DNA of 54,405 nucleotides from Nonomuraea solani (GTDB taxonomy: Bacteria; Actinomycetota; Actinomycetes; Streptosporangiales; Streptosporangiaceae). The stretch lies in contig NZ_FNVT01000040.1 of the NCBI RefSeq assembly GCF_900108335.1, positions 1-54,405 on the forward strand, written 5' to 3'. Below the pieces are notes generated by a model. That model ran no database searches. It worked only from the letters and a program-made list of their open reading frames with translations, and was not told the DNA's origin. This document shows positions 1 to 9,334 of this stretch, piece after piece. The position numbers were made by a program, and so were the translations under genes. Positions within the stretch are counted from its first letter, which is position 1, and the number at the start of each line of letters is the position of its first letter.

Positions 1-693
<693 letters not shown>

Positions 694-848
694 GACTCGC
701 CCCGAAAGTTCACATGACGCTCGGAGCCCTCCACGTGCCGCAGCGCCACGACGGACCGGCCCGGCGCGGTGCTCTGACGCGCACAGCCGGGCCTCGTCCT
801 GCATGATCCGCTCGGAGGACGCCTGCCCAAGCACGTGCGGTGGTCCTT

Positions 849-1697
849 CTAGCGCAGCGGAGCGATCGGGCCGTCGGGCGAGATCAGGCGGGCGTCGAGC
901 ATCTCCGCCACGTAGCCGGCCACCTGCTGGTCGGTCAGCTTGCGGAATCCGTCGGCATCGATCACCGACACGATCGGCCAGATCTTCCTGGTCACGTCGG
1001 GCCCGCCGGTCGCCGAGTCGTCGTCGGCCGCGTCGTAGAGGGCCTGGATCAGCGTCATCACCATCTCGTCGGCCGACGCGCCGTCACGGTAGAGCTTCTT
1101 CAACGACCCGCGTGCGAAGATCGAGCCGGAGCCGATGGCGTCGAACCGGTCGCGCTCGTAGGGGCCGCCCGCCACGTCGTAGCCGAAGATCCGTCCCTCG
1201 TCCTTGTCCGGGTCGTACGCGACGAACAGCGGCACCACCACCAGCCCCTGCATCGCCATGGCGAGATTGCCGCGAATCATGCTGGCCAGCCGGTTGGCCT
1301 TGCCCGCCACCGACAACGTGCGCCCCTCCATTTTCTCGTAATGCTCCAACTCCACCCGATACAGGCGGGCCATCTCGATGCCGGTGCTGGCCGTGCCCGC
1401 GATCCCCATGCACGAGTAGTCGTCGGTACGGAACACCTTCTCCATGTCGCGCTGGGAGATGACATTGCCCGACGTCGCCCGCCGGTCACCCGCCATCACC
1501 ACGCCTCCGTCGTAGGTGGCGGCGATGATCGTGGTCGCGTGCGGAAGCCGGTCTCCCATCGGGGTGACCGGCATCTCGTCCCGCCGAGGCGGCAACTCCC
1601 GCACATACGAGCCGGCGAACTCCATGAACGAAGAGTTTCCGGTGTTCTCGAAAAGCCGGTTCATCACGCCGGCCGGCTGTTCCCTGTTCGATGCCAC
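849..1697 (-). CDS. prcB: Proteasome subunit beta (solitary copy)
   Basis: A 282-residue 20S proteasome beta subunit. The start is GTG at 1697, with GGAGGAGG a few bases upstream. A propeptide of about 54 residues precedes the mature N-terminus at TTIIAATYDGGVVMAGD, so the catalytic nucleophile is Thr55. Counting from it, Asp17 (in MAGD) and Lys33 (in DMEK) are both present, as in active beta subunits. Length and propeptide resemble mycobacterial PrcB. The usual neighbours (prcA, pup, dop, mpa/arc) are not in the window. Instead it faces clpC tail to tail and lies downstream of a STAS-domain gene. It may be a second, stress-related beta subunit that pairs with an alpha subunit encoded elsewhere; that part is inference. 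Confidence 0.93.
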   Translation of the reverse strand: MASNREQPAGVMNRLFENTGNSSFMEFAGSYVRELPPRRDEMPVTPMGDRLPHATTIIAATYDGGVVMAGDRRATSGNVISQRDMEKVFRTDDYSCMGIAGTASTGIEMARLYRVELEHYEKMEGRTLSVAGKANRLASMIRGNLAMAMQGLVVVPLFVAYDPDKDEGRIFGYDVAGGPYERDRFDAIGSGSIFARGSLKKLYRDGASADEMVMTLIQALYDAADDDSATGGPDVTRKIWPIVSVIDADGFRKLTDQQVAGYVAEMLDARLISPDGPIAPLR

Positions 1698-1981
1698 GCG
1701 GCCTCCTCCAAGGTCAGTGTTCCACCCTACTCATGTTGCGTACCCGTCCCCACCGCCCAACGGTGGCCCCCGTCTTCGCGCTCGCGGAGCCGCCATCCGG
1801 CAGCGCGTCCAAGACAGTCCAGCGCCGACGGTCACCGGAGGCCAGGCGGGTACGTTTCGGCCCTGATGCCGGCGCAGACGAAGGATCTGCTCGCCGGGCC
1901 GCGGGGTGAGACGGAGCTCGGAGGTACGAGCGCGGAACCACGATCAGGAGGCCCCTCGGGAAACCGCGGACAGCGCCCGCC

Positions 1982-2875
1982 CTACATCATGGGCAGACTG
2001 CGGTCCAGGCCGGTGATGCGCAGCAGCTTGCCCATGAAGGGGCGGGGCGCCGCCAGCGCCAAAGTGATCCCCATGAGCCGGGCGCGGCGCTGGATGTCGA
2101 CGATGACAGCCAGGCCGGAGGCATCGCAGAAGGACACAGCGGACAAGTCCAGGACCAGCAGAGGCGTACTGGACGTCAGGACACCCTCCAGACGCGAGCG
2201 CAGCGTCGGGCCGGTGAAGATGTCGATCTCGCCGGACAGGCCGACGGTGGTCGGCTTCGATCGATCGGCTCTGCCAAGCGGGAAAGCATCGGTGAGGGTC
2301 GTGCGGCTCTCGGATCGGAGCAGGAATGCGGGTGACCGCTGACCGACCCGACCGGTCCGGCGCGGGCCGCTCACAGCTTGTACGTCCCGATCGATGAGAT
2401 GTCCGCCCTCGTTCTCCCAGCCGGCGAAGGCGTCAACCTCCGGCGGCCCGATGGCCGATCCGGCACGCGCGTACGCGTCGCGCATGCGCGCCACCTGCCC
2501 GGATCCGGTGCCAGGCGGCACGAGCTGCAGCGTGACGGGCTCGGCATGCGCGAAGGCCAGGACGATCAGGTGAGGATCGGCCTCGTGCACGCATTCCACC
2601 GCGACCTCCCTGCCCCGCGCAGGAACACGGTAAGGGATGTCGTCCCAGAAGCCGGCCTCCAGGCCGATGCGCACGACGACCTGACTCAGCCGCTGGTCGA
2701 CCGCGGCAATGAGACCCGGCAGCTCGGCGGCGGCGTCGCGAGAGTACGGCCACCACACTCCGTCCCTGGCTCCGCGCCGGTCAAGGACGGGATCCAGCCA
2801 GAGGCGAACCTGGGAGTCGGCCACGGGCGGTGCGCCGGCGGCGCTCAACGGCGCGGGATTCGTAAGAAGTGTCAT
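1982..2875 (-). CDS. DUF5994 - STAS domain fusion protein (anti-sigma factor antagonist-like)
   Basis: This 297-residue protein has two parts. The first 120 or so residues look like DUF5994 (RLWLDPVLDRRG, VWWPYSRDAAAELPGL). A linker of about 70 residues follows, and the last 100 residues form a STAS domain (LSGEIDIFTGPTLRSRL, LDLSAVSFCDASGLAVIVD). In anti-sigma factor antagonists the serine in D-A/S-S-G-L is the phosphorylation site, and DASGLAV keeps it. A role in partner switching that controls a stress sigma factor is therefore plausible. DUF5994 has no known function and usually occurs in stress-gene neighbourhoods. The start at 2875 is preceded by only a weak purine-rich site. The two domains are normally separate genes, so the fusion is notable. 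Confidence 0.8.
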   Translation of the reverse strand: MTLLTNPAPLSAAGAPPVADSQVRLWLDPVLDRRGARDGVWWPYSRDAAAELPGLIAAVDQRLSQVVVRIGLEAGFWDDIPYRVPARGREVAVECVHEADPHLIVLAFAHAEPVTLQLVPPGTGSGQVARMRDAYARAGSAIGPPEVDAFAGWENEGGHLIDRDVQAVSGPRRTGRVGQRSPAFLLRSESRTTLTDAFPLGRADRSKPTTVGLSGEIDIFTGPTLRSRLEGVLTSSTPLLVLDLSAVSFCDASGLAVIVDIQRRARLMGITLALAAPRPFMGKLLRITGLDRSLPMM

Positions 2876-3240
2876 GATCGTTGGCCTGCCCAGCCCTGTC
2901 CGAGAGCCGATCGTCTATCGCCGGGGGCGACGCCGACCTGAACGCCAACGCTCGAAAAATCCTCGGTAATTCCAAGATAATCCCGAACGCCGAAATAACA
3001 TTTCTCCGGAAAGCAAAATACGGCTATGGTTTTCGAAACGTCCGGGCTTCCGGTGTCCTTTGCGAACGGCCAACCGTTCGAGCCCTCGTGAAAGGCGGTC
3101 GGCCCGGAGCACTGGGCCCGGTCAGAGCAGGTTTTCGGGTGCCTTGTCGCCTGCCATTCGTCCCGGCGTACGCGGAGCGGCTGGGGCGCACCACCCGTCG
3201 CGGGGAAGCGTTCAGACATGCCCAATGATGCGCTTCGTGA
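2876..3240. other. Intergenic region, probable promoter region of the STAS gene
   Basis: I see no convincing gene here. An AT-richer patch at about 2955-3040 stands out against the high-GC surroundings and lies upstream of the minus-strand STAS gene, so a promoter is likely there. No clear -10/-35 pair could be assigned. Confidence 0.4.
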
Positions 3241-3627
3241 TCACCTTTCTGGGATGAGTTTGATGGTCGCGGCTCGCGCGTCGGGGTTGACGACGCCGCC
3301 GATGATGTTGCCGCCGAAGCGGCGGTATTTGGTGCGGTAGACCTCGTCGATCTGGTCGTGGACGGCCGCATCGGCGGGATCCAGATGGGCGAAGGCGACG
3401 TCCGCCTCGACGCCGCCGGCCGAGATGTGGCCTTGATGACGGACTCGGGCGCCGCGGTACCAGGCGCCGGAGCGGCCGTTCATGCAACGCACATACAGGT
3501 CGTCGGCGACACGGACGACCCATATCGTCACCGGCCGGCCCAGCGTGCCGTCGTCTCGCTGAGAGGAGAGATCCAGTTCTTCGGCGTAACCGATCGTGCT
3601 CAGTTCCTCGCCGGTCCAGGTGGCCAT
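3241..3627 (-). CDS. DUF2255 family protein
   Basis: A 128-residue soluble protein of the DUF2255 family. The N-terminus MATWTGEELSTIGYAEEL and the blocks GRPVTIWVVRVADDLYVR, GAWYRGARVRHQGHI and IDEVYRTKYRRFGG match the family, whose fold resembles FMN-binding split barrels. No enzymatic activity is established. The ATG at 3627 is preceded by AAGGAGCG at good spacing. It reads in the same direction as its neighbours, but a gap of about 300 bases separates it from the upstream relics, so operon membership is uncertain. Confidence 0.85.
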   Translation of the reverse strand: MATWTGEELSTIGYAEELDLSSQRDDGTLGRPVTIWVVRVADDLYVRCMNGRSGAWYRGARVRHQGHISAGGVEADVAFAHLDPADAAVHDQIDEVYRTKYRRFGGNIIGGVVNPDARAATIKLIPER

Positions 3628-3931
3628 CGCGGACGCTCCTTTACTGTCAGAGCCCGATGAGGAGCTTCGGCGTGGTCCGATCGTTCATCGCGCGGTGGCC
3701 ATCGGACAGCCCCACTCCAGGCCGATGGCGCGGCCAGACCTCCAGGATACCGTTCAGGATGTCGGGTGGCAGTTCCCGGGTGCCGCCCGGACCTCGGCGA
3801 ACGCCGTCCGAATGGGCCGCTCGGTGCCGGACGTTTCTGATTCTCGACGTAACTCCTTGATGATCGATAGGGGTGTGCCGCCGCCCGCTCCGCATCTCCG
3901 CCGCCGGCCTGAGCGAGACACGGCGTGAGGA
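3628..3931. other. Intergenic region with no supported gene
   Basis: About 300 bases between the DUF2255 gene and the oxidoreductase relic. Short minus-strand open frames exist but interrupt one another, and I recognise no family in them. It is probably decayed coding sequence continuous with the relics upstream. Confidence 0.3.
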
Positions 3932-4100
3932 TTACGGTGCCGGGGTGGCGGAGGCGTAGGCGAGCGCCGAGGGGGTCCGGCGGCCGACCATCGCCGGTGC
4001 CCTGTGAACGAGTTCGTCGTTGTCGAGGGCCTCGACCATGAACAAGGCGAAGTCGATGCGGCGGGTGCGGTTGCTCTCGAGGATGGGGTCGCCGACGTGA
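3932..4100 (-). pseudogene. Relic of an NAD(P)H-binding (SDR/NmrA-like) protein, C-terminal end
   Basis: The frame ending at 3932 contains DPILESNRTRRIDFALFMVEALDNDELVHRAP. The IDFALFMVEALDNDELV part resembles the C-terminal helix of atypical SDR/NmrA-type proteins, where it usually reads R-A-D-L-A-x-F-M-x-x-A-L. No Rossmann nucleotide-binding half is attached. The frame instead runs upstream into unrelated sequence and the desaturase relic. I read it as a fragment joined to other debris by deletion. Family assignment is tentative. Confidence 0.45.
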
Positions 4101-4229
4101 CGGGCAGGCCCTGGCTGTCGCCTTCCTCCAGGTCGCTCCCCCGCCACCTTGACCAGTGCCTTGACCTTCCACGAGAACACATCCTGGCGGCCTAGTGTGA
4201 TGTGCCAGCCGCCGGAGAGATGGCGGCGA

Positions 4230-4569
4230 TGCACCGCCACCCAGTCGATCACGTTCCCCTGAAAACCCATCGACCGGCGACCGCCAGCACCACGCGCAAC
4301 CACGGCAGGGCGGTGAAGGAGGCATGAGTGAGCAGCCGATGGAACCCGGCCGTCACCCCCAGCCCGGTCACCACGTACAGGACCGCGGCCAGCAGCAGAT
4401 CGTCAGCGTGACTCCCTTCCCCACGCCAGGAAGAGCGCGAGGAACGGCAGGACCACGATCGCCGCCGTCAGGCCCACCTGTGCCCGGCCGGCTGGAACGT
4501 GCTGCTCGGCCCCCGGAAACGGCGGTGCGCCGTCATGGTCCTGCTCATCGGCTGCTCAGAAAGGGTCAT
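4230..4569 (-). pseudogene. Acyl-CoA (fatty acid) desaturase relic, frameshifted and truncated
   Basis: Translating the minus strand across frames gives a fatty-acid desaturase N-terminal half. It starts at an ATG at 4569 with an upstream GGGAAAGGGA site. A hydrophobic segment (GLTAAIVVLPFLALFLAW) follows, then LYVVTGLGVTAGFHRLLTHASF with the first histidine box HRLLTH, then MGFQGNVIDWVAVHRRH with part of the second box. The pieces lie in different frames: single-base shifts are needed near 4500, 4400 and 4287. After HRRH the sequence diverges, and the third histidine box is absent. Such enzymes are membrane diiron desaturases that need all the boxes, so this gene is dead. Confidence 0.75.
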
Positions 4570-4588
4570 GAAGTCCCTTTCCCTTCGT

Positions 4589-4900
4589 CTATACAGTCCG
4601 CCGGTGCGCGTAGCACCAACGCCAGGTCGAGTACGGCTCCAGGACGGCGACCACCGGGTGGTCGGTCTCCTGGTGGTGCGCCTTGGCGTGGCCGCCTCGC
4701 GAATCGTCGGAGCAGGCCACCCATCCGCAGGTCAGGCACACCAGCAGGCGTGTCCAGGTATGGCCGGAGGCCAGGCATGCCTTGCATTCGGGTGACCCGT
4801 ACTCCACGACCGAGAGCTGGTCGATGTGATCACAGCGCGGAATCTGACCGTTCAGACCCGCGCGGTCGGTCGCGTTCGTTCCTTGTGCGTCCAGGGTCAT
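4589..4900 (-). CDS. UBP-type zinc finger domain protein
   Basis: A 103-residue protein made almost entirely of a ZnF-UBP fold. Putative zinc ligands are CDH, CKAC, CLTCG and WVACSDDS, followed by the histidines of GGHAKAHHQETDHP and the closing WRWCY block. In eukaryotes such domains bind the C-terminus of ubiquitin. Actinobacteria carry small stand-alone versions of unknown role. The ATG at 4900 has GAGGGGG just upstream. A link to pupylation is tempting because a proteasome beta gene lies nearby, but nothing in the sequence shows it. Confidence 0.85.
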   Translation of the reverse strand: MTLDAQGTNATDRAGLNGQIPRCDHIDQLSVVEYGSPECKACLASGHTWTRLLVCLTCGWVACSDDSRGGHAKAHHQETDHPVVAVLEPYSTWRWCYAHRRTV

Positions 4901-5271
4901 GACGCCCCCTCACGATGACAGCGACGCAAGCTGCGCCGTCTGCTCACCCACCAGTCCAAGTGATCAGCCCGCAGACGGAAACGCGCAATCCCGGAACGCC
5001 CCATCTCCAGAACCGATCACCGAAAGGGGCATCGATCAGTCTCCGGCCGGGGCGCGGGCCTGCCCGGGGTTGTCGGCCCGGCGGCGCCGGATGCGGTCGT
5101 GGTCGGGCCGGTGCACGTTGCTCGCCCAGAGCTTGGGAGCCGAGAACACTCCTGTACACCCGAGACGCGCTCTGGCCGTACACATGGCTGGAGGGCGGCC
5201 TAGGGCCTCCGTTGTGACGTGTCACATCGGTCGGGAGCTACGTATCGCCAGGAAATCGCCGCCTTGGTGGC
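4901..5271. other. Intergenic region with no supported gene
   Basis: About 370 bases. The region is GC-rich and contains only short open frames with poor codon usage. The UBP-finger promoter should lie in it, but I cannot place it. Confidence 0.3.
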
Positions 5272-5619
5272 TCAGTCACCCTGTTCGTCCTCGGACGGGC
5301 TACCACCCACGCTGGTGTCGAGGAGGTGGGCCCCGGCATCGTGCAGGGTGATGCCGTATCCCGGCGCTCGATCAAGAGCCGACCCTTCGTGTGTCGCGCT
5401 GATCGCCTTGAAGCGGGTGTCGCGGGTCGGGCCGTCGCCGACGAGGTGGCCGAGCAACTGACCGGCGCGGTCGTACACGGCCCACCGGCCGGCGCCTACC
5501 TGCGGCATGGCGTCTGGGTTGTCCTTGAGCCACTGCGCGTTGGCCGCGTGGTCGGAGCGCTCGTCCGGCTGGGAGGGGGCCTCCGCGGCATGGCCTTCGG
5601 TTTTGCGAGCACTGCTCAT
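5272..5619 (-). CDS. Small hypothetical protein
   Basis: A hydrophilic 115-residue protein that I do not recognise. I chose the ATG at 5619 (MSSARKTEGHAAEAPSQ) because a purine-rich GAGAGCGAGA precedes it and the longer upstream frame has poor composition. A disordered, acidic-to-neutral N-terminal third is followed by a compact block (GAGRWAVYDRAGQLLGHLVGDG) that looks like a short beta-rich domain, and the tail is acidic. There is no signal peptide or membrane segment. It reads in the same direction as the upstream stress-type genes. Confidence 0.6.
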   Translation of the reverse strand: MSSARKTEGHAAEAPSQPDERSDHAANAQWLKDNPDAMPQVGAGRWAVYDRAGQLLGHLVGDGPTRDTRFKAISATHEGSALDRAPGYGITLHDAGAHLLDTSVGGSPSEDEQGD

Positions 5620-5928
5620 GTCGTGTCTCGCTCTCTGATGATGGCTGTTGCCTCCGAGACGTCGGAGAAGCATTCTCAGCCTTGCAACACAGGGTATGGC
5701 ACAGATCGCGCTCAGCCCGACGGCCCGATCGAGGTCCACGGCATCGACCTGGAACCGGCCTGGGACGTCTCCGCCGCCACGCCGCCGCGCGAGTAACGGC
5801 GTCGAGGAGCCCGTCACACCGCTCCATGGTGATCAGTTGTGGTGATGGCTCCTTGCGATATCAGCGGTTTCCGACCGTCCCGCCGTGGCGTTCACTCGGA
5901 TGAACAGGGCAAGGAGGCGAAGCATGGG
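5620..5928. other. Divergent intergenic region with a small inverted repeat
   Basis: About 310 bases separate the minus-strand hypothetical gene from the plus-strand glycan operon. The inverted repeat CTCCGA-gacg-TCGGAG (5652-5667) lies about 35 bases upstream of the ATG at 5619. It could be an operator or a leader hairpin for that gene. The Shine-Dalgarno AAGGAGG at 5911-5917 belongs to the glycosyltransferase. Confidence 0.4.
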
Positions 5929-7005
5929 ATGTATCCGCTGCACCCAAGGGAGACAAGCGCCGATGCCAGACGTACGCCGGAGCGAAGTGTCCGTCACGTG
6001 AGGGTAGCGTTGCTGGGACCGGTCGCCTGGCGCACGCCTCCGCGCCATTACGGCCCGTGGGAGCAGGTCACGAGCCTGCTCGCCGAAGGGCTCTCCGCCG
6101 CCGGGGTCGATGTGACCCTGTTCGCCACGCTGGACTCCGTCACCTCCGGAGCGCTGGACGGCGTGTGCCCGCGCGGGTACGCAGACGATCCGTCGCTCGA
6201 CGGGAGGGTGTGGGAGGCGATGCACGTCGCGCACGCGTTGAGCCGTTCGGGTGAGTTCGACCTCGTCCACAGCCATCTCGACTGGCTGCCGCTGGCCTTC
6301 GCCGATCATTGCCGAGCCCCTTTGCTCACCACGGTCCATGGGTTCTCCGGCATGGGCATCCTGCCCGCCTACGCCCGCGCCCGATCCGCCTACGTGTCCA
6401 TCTCGGACGCGGACCGTGCCCCCGAGCTGGACTACGTCGCCACCGTGCACCACGGCATCGATCTGGACGCCTTTCCCTTCGACCCGGTGGGCGGCCGGCG
6501 GCTGATCGCGTTCGGCCGCGTTCATCCCGACAAGGGAACGCACACGGCCATCGAGATCGCCCGGCGGGCGGGGATGCCGCTGACCATCTGCGGCATCGTC
6601 CAGGACGAGCGGTACTTCGAGGAGGAGATCCTGCCGAAGGTCGACGGCGAACAGGTCAGCTTCCTCGGCTCGGTCGGCCCCGAGCGGCGTGGCCAGATCC
6701 TCGGTGGCGCCGCCGCGCTGCTGCATCCCATCGCGTTCGACGAGCCTTTCGGCCTGTCGGTGGTCGAGGCGATGGCCTGCGGGACTCCCGTCGTCGCCTA
6801 CCGGCGCGGATCCATGGCCGAGGTCGTGGACCCGGGAGTGACGGGTTTCCTGGTGGACTCCCTCGACGAGGCGGTCACCGCGGTGGCACGCATCGCGACG
6901 ATCGACCGCGCGAACTGCCGCGCGCAGGTACAACGCAGGTTCAGCGCGGATCGGATGGTGGCGAGCTATCTCAGCATCTACCGCGAAATGTTGGGTCAAA
7001 GTTAG
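5929..7005 (+). CDS. Glycosyltransferase family 4 protein
   Basis: A GT-B retaining glycosyltransferase of about 358 residues. The N-terminal domain starts with VRVALLGPVAW and the glycine-rich acceptor-side loop. The C-terminal donor domain has LIAFGRVHPDKG and the GT4 signature ahead of EPFGLSVVEAMACGTPVVAYRRG, where the E-x7-E motif binds the nucleotide sugar. I chose the ATG at 5929 because AAGGAGG precedes it by 11 bases. GTG at 5998 is an alternative that begins exactly at the conserved domain. It is the first gene of a probable four-gene operon with another GT4, a six-hairpin protein and a GH130 enzyme. Donor and acceptor are unknown. Confidence 0.88.
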   Translation: MYPLHPRETSADARRTPERSVRHVRVALLGPVAWRTPPRHYGPWEQVTSLLAEGLSAAGVDVTLFATLDSVTSGALDGVCPRGYADDPSLDGRVWEAMHVAHALSRSGEFDLVHSHLDWLPLAFADHCRAPLLTTVHGFSGMGILPAYARARSAYVSISDADRAPELDYVATVHHGIDLDAFPFDPVGGRRLIAFGRVHPDKGTHTAIEIARRAGMPLTICGIVQDERYFEEEILPKVDGEQVSFLGSVGPERRGQILGGAAALLHPIAFDEPFGLSVVEAMACGTPVVAYRRGSMAEVVDPGVTGFLVDSLDEAVTAVARIATIDRANCRAQVQRRFSADRMVASYLSIYREMLGQS

Positions 7006-7130
7006 TGGCTGTTAGTGTCAGTCGTACGCAGACCACGCCATCAGCCGATCGGTCGCGTCAGCCGGGCCCCCGAATGAGGACGGGCCCCCGGTGAAGTCTC
7101 CAGGTTCCACTCCACGCACAGGCAGACGGG

Positions 7131-8333
7131 GTGACCGTCTTCACCGAGCGAGCAGCACCCGGATCCATCATGGTGCGGCCGGATGACCGAAAGGCGAGAC
7201 AGTTGGTCCTCACATACGGATTTCTCAGCACCCACCCGCCCACCCAGTGCGGGCTCGCGACCTTCAATTCCGCCCTGGCCGCCCATCTGGCCGGGGGCGG
7301 CATGTCCGGCGGGATCGTCCGTGTCACCGCGGAAGGCGACGACGAACGGCCACAGCCCGGGGTCGTGCACACCTGGACTCCCGGCGGGCTCGGCGGCTGG
7401 CAGGCCGCGGCCTCCGCTCTGGAGGACTTCGACGTGGCCATCGTGCAGCACGAGTACGGCATCTACCCCGGTCTGGACGGCCAGGACGTCCTGCCGTTGC
7501 TGCGGCGCCTCACCGTGCCGAGCATCGTGGTCCTGCACACCGTCCTGGCCAGGCCCACTCCCCCGCAAAAGGCCCTGCTCGAGGAGATCGGGGACGCCGC
7601 GGACGCGATCGTGACCATGACCGGCACCGCTCGTGACCGGCTGAAGACCGGCTACCGGGTGGATGCCGGCAAGGTGTTCGTCATTCCGCACGGGGCCGCC
7701 GACCACATGCGGGTTCCGGCTCAGCGCCGCAACCGTCCGCACCTGCTCACGTGGGGACTGCTCGGACCCGGCAAAGGGATCGAATGGGCGGTGCGTGCCC
7801 TCGCGCTCCTGTTGGGCCTCGACCCCTCACCGATCTACACGATCGCCGGCAGGACCCACCCCAAGGTGCTGGAGCTCCAGGGCGAGGCCTATCGCGACGG
7901 CCTGCACGCTCTCGCCGCCCGGCTGGGGGTGTCCACGGCCGTACGACATGACCCCGTCTACCGGGATCAGGACTCGCTGAGCCGGCTGGTCCGCTCGGCG
8001 GACGTCGTCGTCCTGCCCTATGACTCGGCGGAGCAGGTCACGTCCGGTGTCCTCATCGAGGCCGTGGCCGCCGGCGTGCCGGTCGTCGCCACCACCTTCC
8101 CGCACGCCGTGGAACTGCTCACCAGTGGCCCGGGGCTGCTCGTTCCCCACGGCGACCCCGCCGCGCTCGCCTCCGCCATCCGCCGCGTCCTCACGCAACC
8201 CGGGCTGGCCGGCAGTCTCACCAGTCGTACCCGCGCCCTGATTCCGACCCTGCTGTGGCCTGCGGTCGCGGCCCGATACGACGGCCTCGCCCGGTCGCTC
8301 GTCGCCGCGCGGCCGGCCGCGATGCTGCCATGA
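7131..8333 (+). CDS. Glycosyltransferase family 4 protein
   Basis: A 400-residue GT-B glycosyltransferase, different from the preceding one. Its N-terminal domain opens with the loop HPPTQCGLATFNSALAAHL, typical of a GT4 subgroup. The middle contains IVQHEYGIYPG. The donor domain has LLTWGLLGPGKGIEWAV and VVLPYDSAEQVTSGVLIEAVAAGVPVVAT, where Ser or Thr replaces the usual first Glu of the E-x7-E motif. The start may be GTG 7131 or ATG 7170. Its stop overlaps the next start (ATGA), so the two are translationally coupled. It probably acts with the previous gene on one glycan. Confidence 0.87.
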   Translation: MTVFTERAAPGSIMVRPDDRKARQLVLTYGFLSTHPPTQCGLATFNSALAAHLAGGGMSGGIVRVTAEGDDERPQPGVVHTWTPGGLGGWQAAASALEDFDVAIVQHEYGIYPGLDGQDVLPLLRRLTVPSIVVLHTVLARPTPPQKALLEEIGDAADAIVTMTGTARDRLKTGYRVDAGKVFVIPHGAADHMRVPAQRRNRPHLLTWGLLGPGKGIEWAVRALALLLGLDPSPIYTIAGRTHPKVLELQGEAYRDGLHALAARLGVSTAVRHDPVYRDQDSLSRLVRSADVVVLPYDSAEQVTSGVLIEAVAAGVPVVATTFPHAVELLTSGPGLLVPHGDPAALASAIRRVLTQPGLAGSLTSRTRALIPTLLWPAVAARYDGLARSLVAARPAAMLP

Positions 8334-9334
8334 GCGCCGCCGATCCCGGTTTCAGGCACCTGCTCCGGATGAGCGACGACACCGGCCTGTTCGAGCATGC
8401 CCGGCATGCCGTCGTCCGCCGCGATCACGGCTACTGCACCGACGACGTCGCCCGCGGCCTGATCGTCGCCAGCCGCGAGCCGCGCCCCGCCCGGCGGCTG
8501 ACCCGGCTGGCCGAGTGCTACCTGGCCTTCCTCACGCACGCGCAGGATCGTTCCGGCGCGTTCCGCAACCGGCTCACCTTCGACCGCCACTGGAGCGAAC
8601 CGCCGGGCGTCGGCGACTGGTGGGGACGGGCGATGTGGGGCCTGGGCACCGCGGCGGCCCGCAACGCCATCCCCTGGATCCGGGACGAAGCGCTGCACGC
8701 CTTCGTTCTCGGCGCCGAACAGCGCTCCCCGTATCCGCGCGCCATGGCCTTCGCCGGGCTCGGCGCGGCGGAGGTCCTGCGCACGCGCACGGACAACACC
8801 GTGGCCGCCTCCCTGCTGATGGACGCCGTGGAGGCGATCGGCGCACCCTCGGAGGACCCCTCCTGGCCGTGGCCGCAACCGCACCTGACCTACGCGAACG
8901 CCGCTCTCGCCGAAGTGATCATCGCCGCCGGGGATCTGAGCGATGACCGGCAACTGCTCACCACCGGCCTGCGCATGCTGTCCTGGCTGTCGGACATCCA
9001 GACCAGGGACGGCCTGCTCGCGGTCGTGCCCGCCACCGGCTGGCGGCAGGACACGCCGCGGGACCGCTACGACCAGCAGCCGATCGAGGTGGCCGCGCTC
9101 GCCGACGCCTGTGCCACCGCCGCCTACGTGACCGGCGACGACGCGTGGCAGGAGCGGGTACGACGGTCGGTGGCGTGGTTCCAGGGAGCCAACGACGCCG
9201 GCGTTCCGATGTGGGACCCGGCGACCGGCGGCGGCTACGACGGCCTGACCGAGCACGGTCCGAACCTCAACCAGGGAGCGGAGTCGACCATCGCGCTGAT
9301 CTCCACCATGCAGCATGCCGGGCGGCTCTCATGA
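8330..9334 (+). CDS. Six-hairpin (alpha/alpha barrel) glycan-associated protein
   Basis: A 334-residue cytosolic protein starting at the ATG of an ATGA overlap with the upstream gene. Helical repeats with aromatic and acidic pockets (YCTDDVARGLIVASRE, WWGRAMWGLGTAAAR, PYPRAMAFAGLGAAE, DQQPIEVAALADACA, GGGYDGLTEHGPNLNQGAEST) resemble six-hairpin glycosidase-like barrels that sit beside GH130 enzymes. Annotation pipelines often call such proteins glycosyltransferases, but I see no GT nucleotide-binding motif. It may be a hydrolase, an epimerase-like enzyme or a structural partner. Its own stop overlaps the GH130 start (ATGA), so stoichiometric expression is likely. Confidence 0.75.
   Translation: MSAADPGFRHLLRMSDDTGLFEHARHAVVRRDHGYCTDDVARGLIVASREPRPARRLTRLAECYLAFLTHAQDRSGAFRNRLTFDRHWSEPPGVGDWWGRAMWGLGTAAARNAIPWIRDEALHAFVLGAEQRSPYPRAMAFAGLGAAEVLRTRTDNTVAASLLMDAVEAIGAPSEDPSWPWPQPHLTYANAALAEVIIAAGDLSDDRQLLTTGLRMLSWLSDIQTRDGLLAVVPATGWRQDTPRDRYDQQPIEVAALADACATAAYVTGDDAWQERVRRSVAWFQGANDAGVPMWDPATGGGYDGLTEHGPNLNQGAESTIALISTMQHAGRLS

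Noticed and set aside
840..2342. Long 500-residue plus-strand open frame
   Set aside because: It lies antisense to prcB and the STAS gene, has His/Arg/Gly-rich shadow composition and no family resemblance.
5833..6999. 388-residue minus-strand frame opposite the first glycosyltransferase
   Set aside because: It is the exact antisense shadow of a clear GT4 gene, with HRDGR-type low-complexity composition.
8018..9316. 432-residue minus-strand frame opposite the six-hairpin gene
   Set aside because: Antisense shadow; the plus-strand gene has family blocks and ATGA coupling on both sides.
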